Positions 1 to 10,032 of a DNA stretch of 64,000 nucleotides are shown here, piece after piece. Position numbers and translations under genes: made by a program. Positions within the stretch are counted from its first letter, which is position 1; each line of letters opens with the position of its first letter. Below the pieces are notes generated by a model. The model was given only the letters and a program-made list of their open reading frames with translations, was not told the DNA's origin and did no database searches. Location of the stretch: NCBI GenBank assembly GCA_023362775.1, contig JALMGJ010000003.1, forward strand, positions 80,190,855 to 80,254,854. Reading direction: 5' to 3'. This stretch comes from Charina bottae (taxonomy: Eukaryota > Chordata > Lepidosauria > Squamata > Charinaidae).

Positions 1-315
1 GGAATTAAAAGGAAAGCTATGAAGAACTTCATTTTCTGAGACTCACTATTCATGCACCTACCACCCATTCATGCACCTACCAGATCCCTTGCAAGCTTGA
101 CCACTTTGCAGTGGGGAAAATTTAAGTGTGTATGTGTAATACCTAAGCAAACTGTATCCAATAAAGCTTTTGTAGGTGAAGGGAGACTCTCTGTGTGCTG
201 CCCCTGATATCCCTGGAGCATATCATTACTGCCTAAGATCCTGAACTCCTGTATCGCCATTTAAAGTGCATGAGTCACTCTCTGAGTGAGATGGGCAGGG
301 AATAAATTTGATATA

Positions 316-359
316 TAAGTAAATAAATAAAAAATAAATAAATAAATAAATAAATAAAT
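316..359. repeat. (AAAT)n simple repeat
   Basis: Tandem AAAT units with few interruptions. In squamates such tracts are often the tails of L2 LINEs or SINEs, but I could not recognise an element body next to this one. Confidence 0.85.
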
Positions 360-1216
360 GAGTATATTCACTAAAAAACCTCCCCCCACCCACTGACCAA
401 GACTGTGCAACACAAAGCCTCCATTGCACCTGTTTGGTCTCTGGATTACGCAGAAAAGAGAAGTGAAAGGCACACCTCAGGAGATGTCTGAATGTGAAAG
501 CGAATGAATGAACTGTAAGTGATGGAATTTTCAACCAAACTATGAGTTAACAGCTCACAAGACTAGGCCACAGGAGACCATAGCCAGAAGGCAAAGGAAC
601 AGAGGCAAAACGAGAGATAATTACAAGTACCTGAATGGGAGAGCTGTACACCTTTCCAAATGAGATCCAGTCTATTCACAACATTATGTTGGTTTTCAAT
701 ATCCCACTCCAGTTTCTCTAATGCTGGCAAAGCTGGATGACATGTGCCAGCAAATGAATATGAGCAGTTTTGTCACAGACAGAGGTGACAAGGATCCAAT
801 CAGAGCAAGGATTCTTCTTCCATCACTGACTAAGAAGCATTCATGCGAGAAGGCCACTTAGTTGTTCTGGTATTGTATTCTTTTTCTTCTAAATTATTCA
901 TGAAAAAACTCTCCTTGGTCACCCAAATGTCTGTCCCCAGGCCTTTCTCAGATGTTGAACCATTCAGCAGAAGAAAACGCTGCTTGCACATTTTGTGTCT
1001 GCATACATTTAATGAGAACAAAATGCTTCAAATATTTATTAGTTGATCCATGCACAGCAACCAGCAGGATATTCTCATTTTCATGCAAATGAACGCTTCC
1101 TATTCAATATCTCAGAGTTAGAGCTGTTCCATTTTACTAAACCTGCACAGACCACCTTAATCATAAGCTAGGGCTGAGGAAAGATTCATAGCTTTGCTCC
1201 TACAGGGAGCTAATCA

Positions 1217-1264
1217 TGAGAACACGCACACACATACACACACATGCACACACACACACACACT
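1217..1264. repeat. (CA)n microsatellite
   Basis: Imperfect CA dinucleotide repeat with a few interrupting bases, ending in a clean run of CA. Confidence 0.85.
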
Positions 1265-2645
1265 CTGATTGGAAAGGGGCATGCAGAAAACCAAGGCTAG
1301 TTAGAAAATGTGGCACTATATCTGCCAACAGCTTTCTTCCAATGAATACCTCTTGTTTTCTGTTTACCAAAATGAAGAAAAATCATCCCAGGCCAGGCCA
1401 GGCTGACAAGAGATCTTGAATTACAAATAAATTTAATCTTTTAATTTTATTTCAAAAGCTTTCAGAGAAACAACGTGGGATATCCTTAAACAGCTATTGT
1501 TGTAGGCTTGTTTGGGGATCTGCAAGCTTTTTTGCAGCCAGGACAAAAAGAAAGTGATTCATTGGTTTTAATTAATTTACTAAGCACATATGGGAGGCAA
1601 AACTGCAGCTTTTGCTCAAAGCAAATAGACTAGACAATTCATTCGCCACAAGCAAGGAGCCACAATGGGGAAAAGAAGCTGCACTGATGGCAGCAAATTA
1701 TAATGTGTGTATTGGCCTAAAATGCCATGTGTCGCAGAGCTTATGGTACCAATTGTCTGGGCACTGCATGAAACTTTTCCAAAGCATGGCTTTCTTTTCT
1801 TTTTTTTTTTAGTCATCTCTTTCTGATATTTTTGCTACTGTTGTAGAAGTTTGAGGGAAGGAAGGAAGCTTTAGTGTTTTTCCCACAGCACATTATCATT
1901 CAGTTAAAAAATTCCCCTGAGTTCTGCCTCATCTTGCTTTCTTCAGGCATTGCAGAACGATGTACAGTATACAACTGATCAAATGGAGAAGGAACTAGCT
2001 ACGTCTCCACCACCTTCTGCTACTGCCTTTTAATGTTCAGGTGTGGAGACTGACTGTCTGCCAGAGGGTATTCTGCTATTTATGGAGCTCCTTTGTAAGA
2101 TTTAGAACCCTGATTTTCAAAGGTTCTCAATCAACATTCCCCAGCCTAGGTGGACACCAACTCCATATCAGTAGCGGCATGGCTAATGTGAGTATTCTGG
2201 GAACTGGGGTCTGCACATATGGAGGGCTCCAAGATTAGGGAAGGTGATTTTAAATCATGCAGAAATAAAGAAGGTTGCAGATAGTTGGTTTTAATGTGTG
2301 CACCAAGGATATGATAGAGGAGGTGAAGATGACAGATGCATCCCTACTTCTATTCCTAGAAATGCTAAGGATTGGATCTAGGGACATCTGCATATAAACC
2401 ATGCCTTTACTGATTTGGAGTTCTTTCCTTTATTCAGATTTTAGGCTTTCAGTAAGTTTTCCTCTCTTTTTTTTCAGAATATTCTGTATTTATTTATGTA
2501 TTTATTTATTTAGGCAAGCAGTTAGATAGCAGGGGCCGAATTATTTATCAGCATCAATAGTCCTACATGTAGGTATCAGGTTTTATAATCAGCACTTCCC
2601 CGGTTCATCCATTCTGATGGATAAATGCAATAGGGCAGCTGCCCT

Positions 2646-2730
2646 AACTCCCACATGAAAACTTTTTAAAATGTACACTGAAACCTAATACTTAGTATGC
2701 ACTGATCAATGCCAATTTATCTGTTTAAAG
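2646..2730. repeat. 85-bp direct duplication, left copy
   Basis: This segment is repeated at 3188-3272 with only a few differences (a shifted A/T in a homopolymer run and AAAG versus AAGG at the end). The two copies flank the hAT-like MITE at 2731-3179. The last 8 bases of this copy (gtttaaag) also serve as the left target-site duplication of the MITE. Confidence 0.9.
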
Positions 2731-3179
2731 CAGGGATCCCCAACCCCCGGGCCACTGTTAGGAACCGGGCCGCACAGCAGGAGGTGAGTGGTGGGCGAGC
2801 CAGCGAAGCTTCATCTGTATTTACAGCCGCTCCCCATCGCTCGCATTACCGCCTGAGCTCTGCCTCCTGTCAGATCAGTGGCAGCATTAGATTCTCATAG
2901 GAGCGCGAACCCTACTGTAAACTGCGCATGTGAGGGATCTAGGTTGCATGCTCCTTATGAGAAGTCAGAATCCGACACTTATTTTTAGTCCATGCGTGGT
3001 GAGTTGTATAATTATTTCATTATGTATTACAATGTAATAATAATAGAAATAAAGTGCACAATAAATGTAATGTGCTTGAATCATCCCAAAATCATCCCCT
3101 CCCCCCCCCCCCCCCGGTCCGTGGAAAAATTGTCTTCCACGAAACCAGTCCCTGGTGCCAAAAAGGTTGGGGACCGCTG
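2731..3179. mobile_element. Non-autonomous hAT-type DNA transposon (MITE)
   Basis: The element starts CAGGGATCCCCAACC and ends GGTTGGGGACCGCTG, which are imperfect terminal inverted repeats of hAT style. It is flanked by 8-bp duplications gtttaaag and gtttgaag with one mismatch, the length typical of hAT transposition. The 449-bp interior has no transposase frame. It has a GC-rich left half and a right half with a C15-type homopolymer at about 3100-3115 and the segment ggtccgtggaaaaattgtc. I recognise the terminal motif as a hAT family widespread in tetrapods but cannot assign the exact family from memory. Confidence 0.85.
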
Positions 3180-3187
3180 GTTTGAAG

Positions 3188-3272
3188 AACTCCCACATGA
3201 AAACTTTTAAAAATGTACACTGAAACCTAATACTTAGTATGCACTGATCAATGCCAATTTATCTGTTTAAGG
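3188..3272. repeat. 85-bp direct duplication, right copy
   Basis: Second copy of 2646-2730. It begins immediately after the right 8-bp target duplication of the MITE (3180-3187). Confidence 0.9.
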
Positions 3273-4547
3273 AATGGCATAGATCTTCTGGACAACCACT
3301 TGGAGAACCATTGCTCTATGCTTGTCAGGTAAGAATGGTTGATATGGTTAGTGTTATCTCTAACCCTTTTGATTGTGAAGATATAAAGCTATTCAAGCCA
3401 GTTGATCAATGCATCTCTATAAAATGATGTTCTACAAAGTAATTTTGTGGTGCAATGGTGAGGAAGAAGCAAGTAACAGAAGCAAAGTTCTGTTGAGTTT
3501 GAGTGCCTCGCCCCCCCGCAAACACATTAACCTCTGTTCTTCTGGTTTTTCCTCCTGCCCCATTTTCTCCTCCCCTAGGATACAGTCAAGAGCTGGGAAA
3601 GAACCAGCCAACTATAACTGAGATGCTTCAGGTGGTCCAATCTAACTCATTAGAAGTTAATGCAAACCAGCAAAAAAATTTAAACACAAATACTCTGTGT
3701 TCAGCATTTGATTTTTATTTTAAATAGATACAAAATAAATTGTTAAATCTAGGTTGCATTAATGTTTGTGATGTTCTCCAGTGTACATCTTCCTCCTTCA
3801 TACTAGTGCTCTGCCATGAAAGTACTGAGTAGATATTTGCTTTTAATGCAATTTTTGGAAGAGCACTAGATCATGTTTACTTTGACACTCACTGGATTGA
3901 GGTCAACATAAGGAACAGCATTTTGAAGCTCAACTAGAACAAAAAGCTTTAGACATATTTTTTTAAGAAACGTCACCCTAATCCATTGACATTTTTTCCA
4001 CTACAAAGCAAGGAACTCAGATTCCTTTGTAGTTCTTGAAAAGATTATGATCACTTTAAAGGAATAACTTGTCAGTTTTCCTGAGTGTGTAATGAGGCCT
4101 GATTTTCTTGGCTTTCATTTTCATACTATGTAACCCAGAAAGTATCAGAGAAGGGAAAAGAAGGAGGGGGGAAATGAATCAGTAGCAAAATGAACAAATA
4201 TTGGATCTTGAAAGGTTACATTTACGAATGAACTGTTGCTGATAAACTCTGTTCCACTGTCGGAATACAAAATGCAGACATAAACATGTGACAAGAATAC
4301 AAGGGAAGTCAAGCTTGTAGGCTGAATCTGCAGATGAAATTCATCAAAGGCCTTAGCTGGTGACATTTCTAAATCATATTCTTATGCCACATTGGGAGCT
4401 GCTCCTGCTGCTACTTTCTATCAAAAGAAACAATTTGGATATCAATTATTTGCTCACATAATATTTGAAGACACAAACACTTGGTCTCATTTGAGAGCTT
4501 ACTCTAGCCAAACACAGAGAAATAGCAAATACCTGGATTATGTATTT
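3273..4547. other. Unassigned region, no gene recognised
   Basis: AT-rich DNA without a recognisable domain, RNA or transposon. The few frames of about 70 codons look random. Confidence 0.5.
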
Positions 4548-4808
4548 ATTGTTGTTGTTTATTCGTTCAGTCGTTTCCGACTCTTCGTGACTTCATGGAC
4601 CAGCCCACGCCAGAGCTTTCTGTCGGCCGTCACCATCCCCAGCTCCCCAATGGTTGAGTCCGTCACCTCCAGAATACCATCCATCCATCTTGCCCTTAGT
4701 CGGCCCCTCTTCCTTTTGCCTTCCACTTTTCCTAGCATCAGCTTCTTCTCCAGGGTATCCTGTCTTCTCATGATGTGGCCAAAGTACTTCAGTTTTGCCT
4801 TTTTCTGT
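4548..4808 (-). mobile_element. RTE-type LINE 3' fragment (second BovB-like lineage)
   Basis: The minus strand encodes the extreme C-terminus of an RTE-clade ORF2, with signature stretches MRRQDTLEKKLMLGKVEGKR and WRGLVHEVTKSRKRLNE. The 3' terminus is of the form cgactgaacgaataaacaac. It aligns by eye with 39213-39525 better than with the BovB at 27.4 kb (it has ADRKLWRGLVHEV where BovB has EDRKAWRAMVHEV), so it probably belongs to a separate RTE subfamily. It is heavily 5'-truncated and not functional. Confidence 0.85.
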
Positions 4809-4815
4809 ATTTATT

Positions 4816-5457
4816 AATTGCAAACAAAAGGAAGAGTCCCTTCAGAATCTTGTGAATTACTTAGAATATGCATGCATCCAGATGCTCCCAAGTATAATAG
4901 AAAATCCTTCTTCTTTTTCTTCTTCCTCTTCCTCTTCTTGATGGGGATGACATTTGGATATGCCATATATATCCTCCAGTCTTCTATGACCTCACTTGTC
5001 CTCACCCCATGAGTTCTCAAAGATTCTGAGTGGTTCTGCAATTATCTCTGCTAATTTATTCAATATTTTGGGATGTGATCCATTTGACCCTGAAAACTCA
5101 CATTCATTTAAATTAGCTAACTTACCTCTTCCTTTCAACTTTTATCTGCCATGTTAAGCATTTACCTCAAACTGTATTTTGATCTATTTTAATTCATGTA
5201 GCATTATATTTTTGAACTGTGGAATATACTTGATAGCCATGTTCTACTCATCCCATTGGGGTAGGGAATGTGTAGTCTATCAGCTGTTCCTGAACTACAC
5301 CTTCCAGCAACTTCAGCCAGCATGTCAATGGTAAGGTTGCTGTAAAGTGAAATTCAGCATCATGTAGAAAGCCACAAATTCCACATTCCATTTGCAAGGA
5401 GTTCACAATTCAAACTTTTCAAGGATTTGCATTAAAAAATATATGAAATTTTATTAT
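4816..5457. other. Unassigned region
   Basis: No gene recognised. There is a pyrimidine-rich tract around 4908-4940. The segment near 5285-5330 (aactacaccttccagcaact) vaguely resembles the interior of the 23.0-kb MITE family and may be an old remnant. Confidence 0.45.
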
Positions 5458-5548
5458 AAACATATAGTCCCAATAGAAGAGAATATCTGTAGCTCAGAGT
5501 TGAACTGTGGAGTCCTTGGTACTCTCTGAGCTTGGTTGTTTGCTTGCA

Positions 5549-5582
5549 GACATTTCGTTGCCTGAATAGGCAACATCTTCAG
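5549..5582 (-). ncRNA. Hammerhead-ribozyme-like motif in PLE end
   Basis: On the minus strand the order is CTGAAGA, one extra base, a 6-bp stem GTTGCC/GGCAAC with a 6-base loop, then GAAATGTC. This resembles a hammerhead core (CUGANGA, stem II, GAAA, stem III/cleavage triplet), a ribozyme class reported in Penelope-like terminal repeats. The extra base between CUGAAGA and stem II, and a stem III of almost zero length, depart from the canonical fold. Activity is unproven. A degenerate partner lies at 6072-6105 on the plus strand. Confidence 0.4.
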
Positions 5583-5732
5583 TGCTAGAAGGGAGTGGGG
5601 TTTGCTTTCTGTTTATATACAGTAGCTTGCCTTGAAAGTGTTGGTGGGGGTGTTGTTCTCTCCTTGCTAATTCCTTGATTAGGCTGTTGTTTACTGCTTG
5701 ATTGTTTGTCTGAATTGGTAGTTCCTTGATTA

Positions 5733-5938
5733 AAGGTAAAGGTTCCCCCCGCACATTTGTGCAGTCGTGTCCGACTCTAGGGGCCGGTGCTCATCTCTGT
5801 TTGTTAGCCAAAGAGCCAGCGTGGTCCGAAGACACTTCCGTGGTCATGTGGCCAGCATGACGCGCGTGGAACGCTGTTACCTACCCACCAAAGTGGTACC
5901 TATTCATCTACTTGCATTTGCATGCTTTCGAATTGCTA
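5733..5938 (-). mobile_element. Sauria-type tRNA-derived SINE, 5'-truncated
   Basis: Minus-strand SINE whose 3' tail (…ggaacctttacctttaa) lies at the left. The body carries the conserved segment gcatgcaaatgcaagtagat (in reverse) and the BovB-like tail around gtccgactctagg. It is flanked by a perfect 13-bp duplication agttccttgatta (5720-5732 and 5939-5951). The tRNA-like head is missing, so this copy has no internal promoter. It sits inside the PLE remnant and is therefore younger. Confidence 0.88.
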
Positions 5939-6159
5939 AGTTCCTTGATTAGGGTATTGCTTTTAGGGTATTGTTTTAGGGTATTGTTTTAGGGTGTCAA
6001 TACCCCCACCAACACTGTCAGGACAAGCTACTGAGCTATAAACAGAAAGTCAACCCCACTCCCTTCTAGAACTGAAGATGTTGCCTAGTCGGACAACGAA
6101 ATGTCTGCAAGCAAACAACCAAGCTCAGAGAGAATCAAGGACTCCACAAACATATAGTC

Positions 6160-6894
6160 ATTTTATATTCTGAAGCTGATCGTACAGAATAAAGAGTATA
6201 CATACAGAAAAGTGAGATACTGAAACAAAGTGAAAAAGTAAAACATAAAAAATATCAGGAGGAATTTTCAATAGCTCATTTTTCCTTCCCCCTCCATATT
6301 TCCTAGCCACTAATAACGAGTTAAGTCTTTGTACTTCTCTTGAAATATTGGAGATTGTTGCTTATATTAGATGGCAACAAAGAGAGCTTTCTGTATCCAT
6401 TTGCTACCACTGTAGCCCAGATTTTGCAGCCCATATATGGTATGTTGAAGGCAGATCAGATTCAGTTTCATTACAACATTTGGCTTAGTGATATGCCATT
6501 TCAGGTGTCTTTGCCACAACAGCAACTGGAGCATATTGTAAACCATCTCTCAGACCTGTTAGATTTTTTAATGGCCTGATATAAAATCCTAGTAAAATTG
6601 TTCCATCGTATATACATAAAGTAGGAGGTAATCTTCTTCGGTATAAGTAATACATCCACTTACATTTGGAAGTTAAGTATGAATACAGTAATGCTTTGTC
6701 TAATCTTACTTAAAGTAGAGCAGAGAAATAATATGTAATTAATAATAGAGGACTTTTTATATTCTCTTTGATGCTAAAACTTTCAGCTCTTATTTGGATA
6801 ATAACATAAAGACAGACCAGAACAGGAAAAATAGAACATGAGGGGGGGAGAGAGAGATGTTGATTCGGACTCATTGAAAAAATAAAGTCCCATT
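6160..6894. other. Unassigned region
   Basis: No gene, RNA or mobile element recognised. AT-rich, with a short GA run near 6843-6857. Confidence 0.5.
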
Positions 6895-6996
6895 CTATGT
6901 TGTTTTATGTATTGTCGAAGGCTTTCACGGCCGGAGTTCAATGGCTGTTGTGGGTCTTCCGGGCTGTGTGGCCGTGTTCTGGAAGTTGTGGTTCCT

Positions 6997-7031
6997 AACG
7001 TTTCGCCAGCATCTGTGGCCAGCATCTTCAG
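6997..7031 (-). ncRNA. Hammerhead-ribozyme-like motif in PLE left arm
   Basis: Minus strand reads CTGAAGA, one spacer base, a GCTGGC...GCTGGC hairpin that closes through G-C, C-G and two G-U pairs, then GAAACGTT. It has the layout of a hammerhead core with one additional nucleotide and a minimal stem III. The copy in the right arm is at 9441-9475 and reads GAAATGTT (C to T). Known biology: PLE terminal repeats in several animals carry hammerheads. Function here is inferred only. Confidence 0.4.
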
Positions 7032-7104
7032 AGGGCAGGAGCACAGATAGAAGCAAAATCTCTGTGCCCAGGTAGAGTGGCAATGTTCTATTTATAGAGC
7101 TAAA

Positions 7105-7853
7105 TTATAGGAGATTAGGTGGGGTTTTTTGTTGTGTTGAAATGTTAACGAGTGGCTGATGAGCGTGATTAGCATGTTCATTGTGAGAAGTATTCCCATG
7201 TCCTGGTGGTTGGACTGAGTTCGTTGACCTTTTGCAGGCTGTGTTTTTCAGGACTGGTAGCCAGGTTTTGTTAATTTTTAAACTTTCTTCTTTTTTATTG
7301 TAACTGTGCTGGTGTTTGTGAATTTCAATGGCTTCTCTGTATAATCTGGTGTAGTGGCTTTTGGTGTTGTCCAGTATTTCTGTGTTTTCAAATAGGATTT
7401 TGTGTCCCGTTTGCTTGAGAGCATGTTCAGCTACTGAAGATTTTTCCGGTTGCTGTAGTCTGCAGTGTCTTTCGTGTTCTTTTATCCTGGTGTGAATGCT
7501 TCGTTTTGTGGTTCCGATGTATACTTGTCCACAGCTGCATGGTATGCGGTATACTCCTGCAGCGGTGCGGGGGTCCCTTTTGTCTTTTGCTGATTTTAGC
7601 ATTTGTTGTATTTTTCTGGTGGGTCTGAAGACTATTTGAAAGTTGTGTTTTTCCATCAGTTTTCCCATGCGGTCAGTGACTCCTTTGATGTAGGGCAGGA
7701 ATACTTTGTTTGTGGGGGGCTGTTTTTCTTCAGTTGGATGTTGTTTTCTTGGTTTGATGGCTCTTTTTATTTCATTCTTGGAATAGCCATTTGCCTGTAG
7801 GACCCAATTCAGATGGTTAAGTTCATTGTTGAGAAATTGGGTTTCACAGTTTC
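7105..7853 (-). pseudogene. PLE reverse transcriptase end plus GIY-YIG endonuclease, left arm
   Basis: The minus strand encodes the C-terminal part of a Penelope polyprotein: an RT tail (FRPTRKIQQMLKSAKDKRDP), then a GIY-YIG nuclease module (GVYRIPCSCGQVYIGTTKRS, followed by a conserved R in HTRIKEHERHC), then a basic tail ending at 7105. The GIY-YIG domain is the single-strand-nicking enzyme thought to start target-primed reverse transcription in PLEs. The reading frame is open for 187 codons here and continues past the L1 insertion at 8241-8491 with RT sequence (GKLPFLDTLVIRKPDLKLGH). The catalytic RT core (YxDD region) is missing through 5' truncation, so the copy is dead. Confidence 0.85.
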
Positions 7854-8240
7854 TTTTTTTTTTTTTTTATAAGTTTTATTAATTTTAAAATACACATTAA
7901 AAGCTAATACAAAAGAAAAGAAATAGAAATACAAAGTAAGAAAAGGGAAAAGAAAAAGTGAAGTCAAAAAATAACAAACAAGAAAAAATATAGAAAATAG
8001 ATGTCCTCCAATTTATCCTTGAACTTTAAGTACAACAATTAACTTTAAATGTTAGTCCTTAATACAATACACAGAAACTTTTCTTTGTCATATACCCTTT
8101 GATTTCTCTAATCCAATCTTCTGTTCTTCATATAGATTTCGCCTTTCTTGATATCTTCCAACAATCCATCTCTGGTTTCTACTCCTTAGAATAGTAATCA
8201 AATGTTCGTTGTTGCATCAATTAAATGTTTTCCATTACGC
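7854..8240 (-). mobile_element. L1 3' end inserted in the PLE
   Basis: Starts with a T-run (poly-A on the minus strand) followed by ataagttttattaatttt, the same 3' terminus as the L1 copies near 10.0, 27.2 and 48.1 kb. It is flanked by a perfect 15-bp duplication gggtttcacagtttc (7839-7853 and 8241-8255). Only 387 bp of 3' UTR were inserted, a typical 5'-truncated L1 event. It is younger than the PLE, whose coding frame it splits. Confidence 0.9.
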
Positions 8241-8488
8241 GGGTTTCACAGTTTCGATTAGCACGATCCACCAAGGTTTTGATCATGCCTCTCTTTTGTC
8301 GTGGGTGGTGATTGGAATTTTTGTGTAGATATCGGTCCGTATGGGTGGGTTTTCTGTATACTTTATGTCCTAGTTTGAGGTCCGGTTTGCGTATGACCAG
8401 CGTATCTAAAAATGGAAGTTTGCCATCAGTTTCTTTTTCCATAGTGAATTGTATATTGGGGTGGATGCCGTTTAGGTGGTCCAGAAAT

Positions 8489-9367
8489 CCGGACGTCAAA
8501 CTAGGACACAAAGTATACAGAAAACCCACCCATACGGACCGATATCTACACAAAAATTCCAATCACCACCCACGACAAAAGAGAGGCATGATCAAAACCT
8601 TGGTGGATCGTGCTAATCGAAACTGTGAAACCCAATTTCTCAACAATGAACTTAACCATCTGAATTGGGTCCTACAGGCAAATGGCTATTCCAAGAATGA
8701 AATAAAAAGAGCCATCAAACCAAGAAAACAACATCCAACTGAAGAAAAACAGCCCCCCACAAACAAAGTATTCCTGCCCTACATCAAAGGAGTCACTGAC
8801 CGCATGGGAAAACTGATGGAAAAACACAACTTTCAAACAGTCTTCAGACCCACCAGAAAAATACAACAAATGCTAAAATCAGCAAAAGACAAAAGGGACC
8901 CCCGCACCGCTGCAGGAGTATACCGCATACCATGCAGCTGTGGACAAGTATACATCGGAACCACAAAACGAAGCATTCACACCAGGATAAAAGAACACGA
9001 AAGACACTGCAGACTACAGCAACCAGAAAAATCTTCAGTAGCTGAACATGCTCTCAAGCAAACGGGACACAAAATCCTATTTGAAAACACAGAAATACTG
9101 GACAACACCAAAAGCCACTACACCAGATTATACAGAGAAGCCATTGAAATTCACAAACACCAGCACAGTTACAATAAAAAAGAAGAAAGTTTAAAAATTA
9201 GCAAAACCTGGCTACCAGTCCTGAAAAACACAGCCTGCAAAAGGTCAACGAACTCAGTCCAACCACCAGGACATGGGAATACTTCTCACAATGAACATGC
9301 TAATCACGCTCATCAGCCACTCGTTAACATTTCAACACAACAAAAAACCCCACCTAATCTCCTATAA
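8489..9367 (+). pseudogene. PLE reverse transcriptase end plus GIY-YIG endonuclease, right arm
   Basis: Uninterrupted plus-strand copy of the left-arm sequence. It holds the RT thumb-like region (KLGHKVYRKPTHTDRYLHKN), the linker, and the GIY-YIG domain with the motif pair GVYRIP and VYIGTTKR, ending with the tail THQPLVNIST-like region at 9367. The frame is open, but it lacks the RT palm and has no proper start. An apparent longer frame from 8312 is artificial because its first ~58 codons read the left arm antisense across the inversion junction. Compared with the left arm the protein differs at only a few positions (for example KINK versus KISK). Confidence 0.85.
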
Positions 9368-9663
9368 TTTAGCTCTATAAATAGAACATTGCCACTCTAC
9401 CTGGGCACAGAGATTTTGCTTCTATCTGTGCTCCTGCCCTCTGAAGATGCTGGCCACAGATGCTGGCGAAATGTTAGGAACCACAACTTCCAGAACACGG
9501 CCACACAGCCCGGAAGACCCACAACAGCCACAACAGCCTATGTTGTTTTATTTGCTCTGCAATATTCTGCAGAGAAGCAGCATACATGGTGTTCTATGCA
9601 ACTGAAAGAATCACCAAATCATTTGTTTCAGTGTATACATATTCACACACACACGCTAACTTG

Positions 9664-9922
9664 CACTTATTTATTTATTTATTTATTTATTTTCTATCCC
9701 GACTTTATTATTTTTATAAATAACTCAAGGCAGCGAACATACCTAATATTCCTTCCTCCTCCTATTTTCTCCACAACAACAACCCTGTGAGGTGAGTTGG
9801 GCTGAGAGAGAGTGACTGGCCCAAGGTCACCCAGCCGGTTTTCATGCCTAAGGTGGGACTAGAACTCACAGTCTCCTGGTTTCTAGCCCGTTGCCTTAAC
9901 CACTAAACCAAACTGGCTCTAT
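9664..9922 (-). mobile_element. tRNA-derived SINE (GGTCTAGTGG head, AAAT tail)
   Basis: Read on the minus strand: agagccagtttggtttagtggttaag (A-box region), gagttctagtcccacc (B-box-like), ctgggtgaccttgggccagtc, aggaggaggaaggaatatta, then ttataaaaataataaag and a (AAAT)n tail. Other copies lie at 16408-16662 (minus) and 31133-31381 (plus), and a variant with a different tail at 42911-43127. The polymerase III boxes are recognisable but the copy is diverged. Confidence 0.85.
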
Positions 9923-10032
9923 CCATATGTACAAATAGTCACTGGAATGGAAAACTTTTTCTAAAGTGTTGCATACACACACACAATCAATGTGTGCACT
10001 GTGTTTCATTGAATTGGGAAATACCTATTTCT

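Larger units (their letters stand above)
1..2645. other. Unassigned region, no gene recognised
   Basis: I see no convincing coding exon, RNA gene or recognisable transposon here. The open frames are short, overlap on both strands and lack domain character. Two simple repeats (AAAT near 316-359, CA near 1217-1264) are the only clear structures, plus a weak TATT-rich stretch near 2488-2514. Old, decayed repeats or non-coding regulatory DNA cannot be excluded without alignment to other genomes. Confidence 0.5.
5470..6147. mobile_element. Penelope-like element remnant in inverted (head-to-head) configuration
   Basis: The two ends are inverted copies of one terminal sequence: the left end (gtggagtccttgg...) matches the right end (...aaggactccac) over roughly 200 bp. 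The whole unit is flanked by a perfect 12-bp duplication aaacatatagtc (5458-5469 and 6148-6159). No reverse transcriptase remains, so this is a terminal-repeat-only copy. The interior holds short tandem repeats of a ttagggtattg-like unit (about 5950-5990) and is interrupted by a SINE at 5733-5938. The same terminal family recurs at 22.4 kb and 41.5-42.6 kb, where one copy retains a GIY-YIG domain and so identifies the family. Confidence 0.8.
6909..9537. mobile_element. Penelope-like element, inverted dimer with ~1-kb arms
   Basis: A left arm read on the minus strand (about 6909-8385) and a right arm on the plus strand (8489-9537) are near-identical inverted copies of a 5'-truncated Penelope-like element, separated by about 103 bp that continue the left copy further 5'. 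A perfect 14-bp duplication ctatgttgttttat (6895-6908 and 9538-9551) flanks the whole unit, so it entered as a single insertion. Each arm encodes the end of the PLE reverse transcriptase followed by a GIY-YIG endonuclease domain. The left arm is interrupted by an L1 tail (7854-8240). The left end carries about 35 bp not found at the right end. Confidence 0.9.

Noticed and set aside
8312..9367. A 351-codon open frame on the plus strand
   Set aside because: It crosses the inversion junction of the Penelope-like dimer. The first part reads the left arm antisense and only the part from about 8489 is genuine PLE coding sequence.
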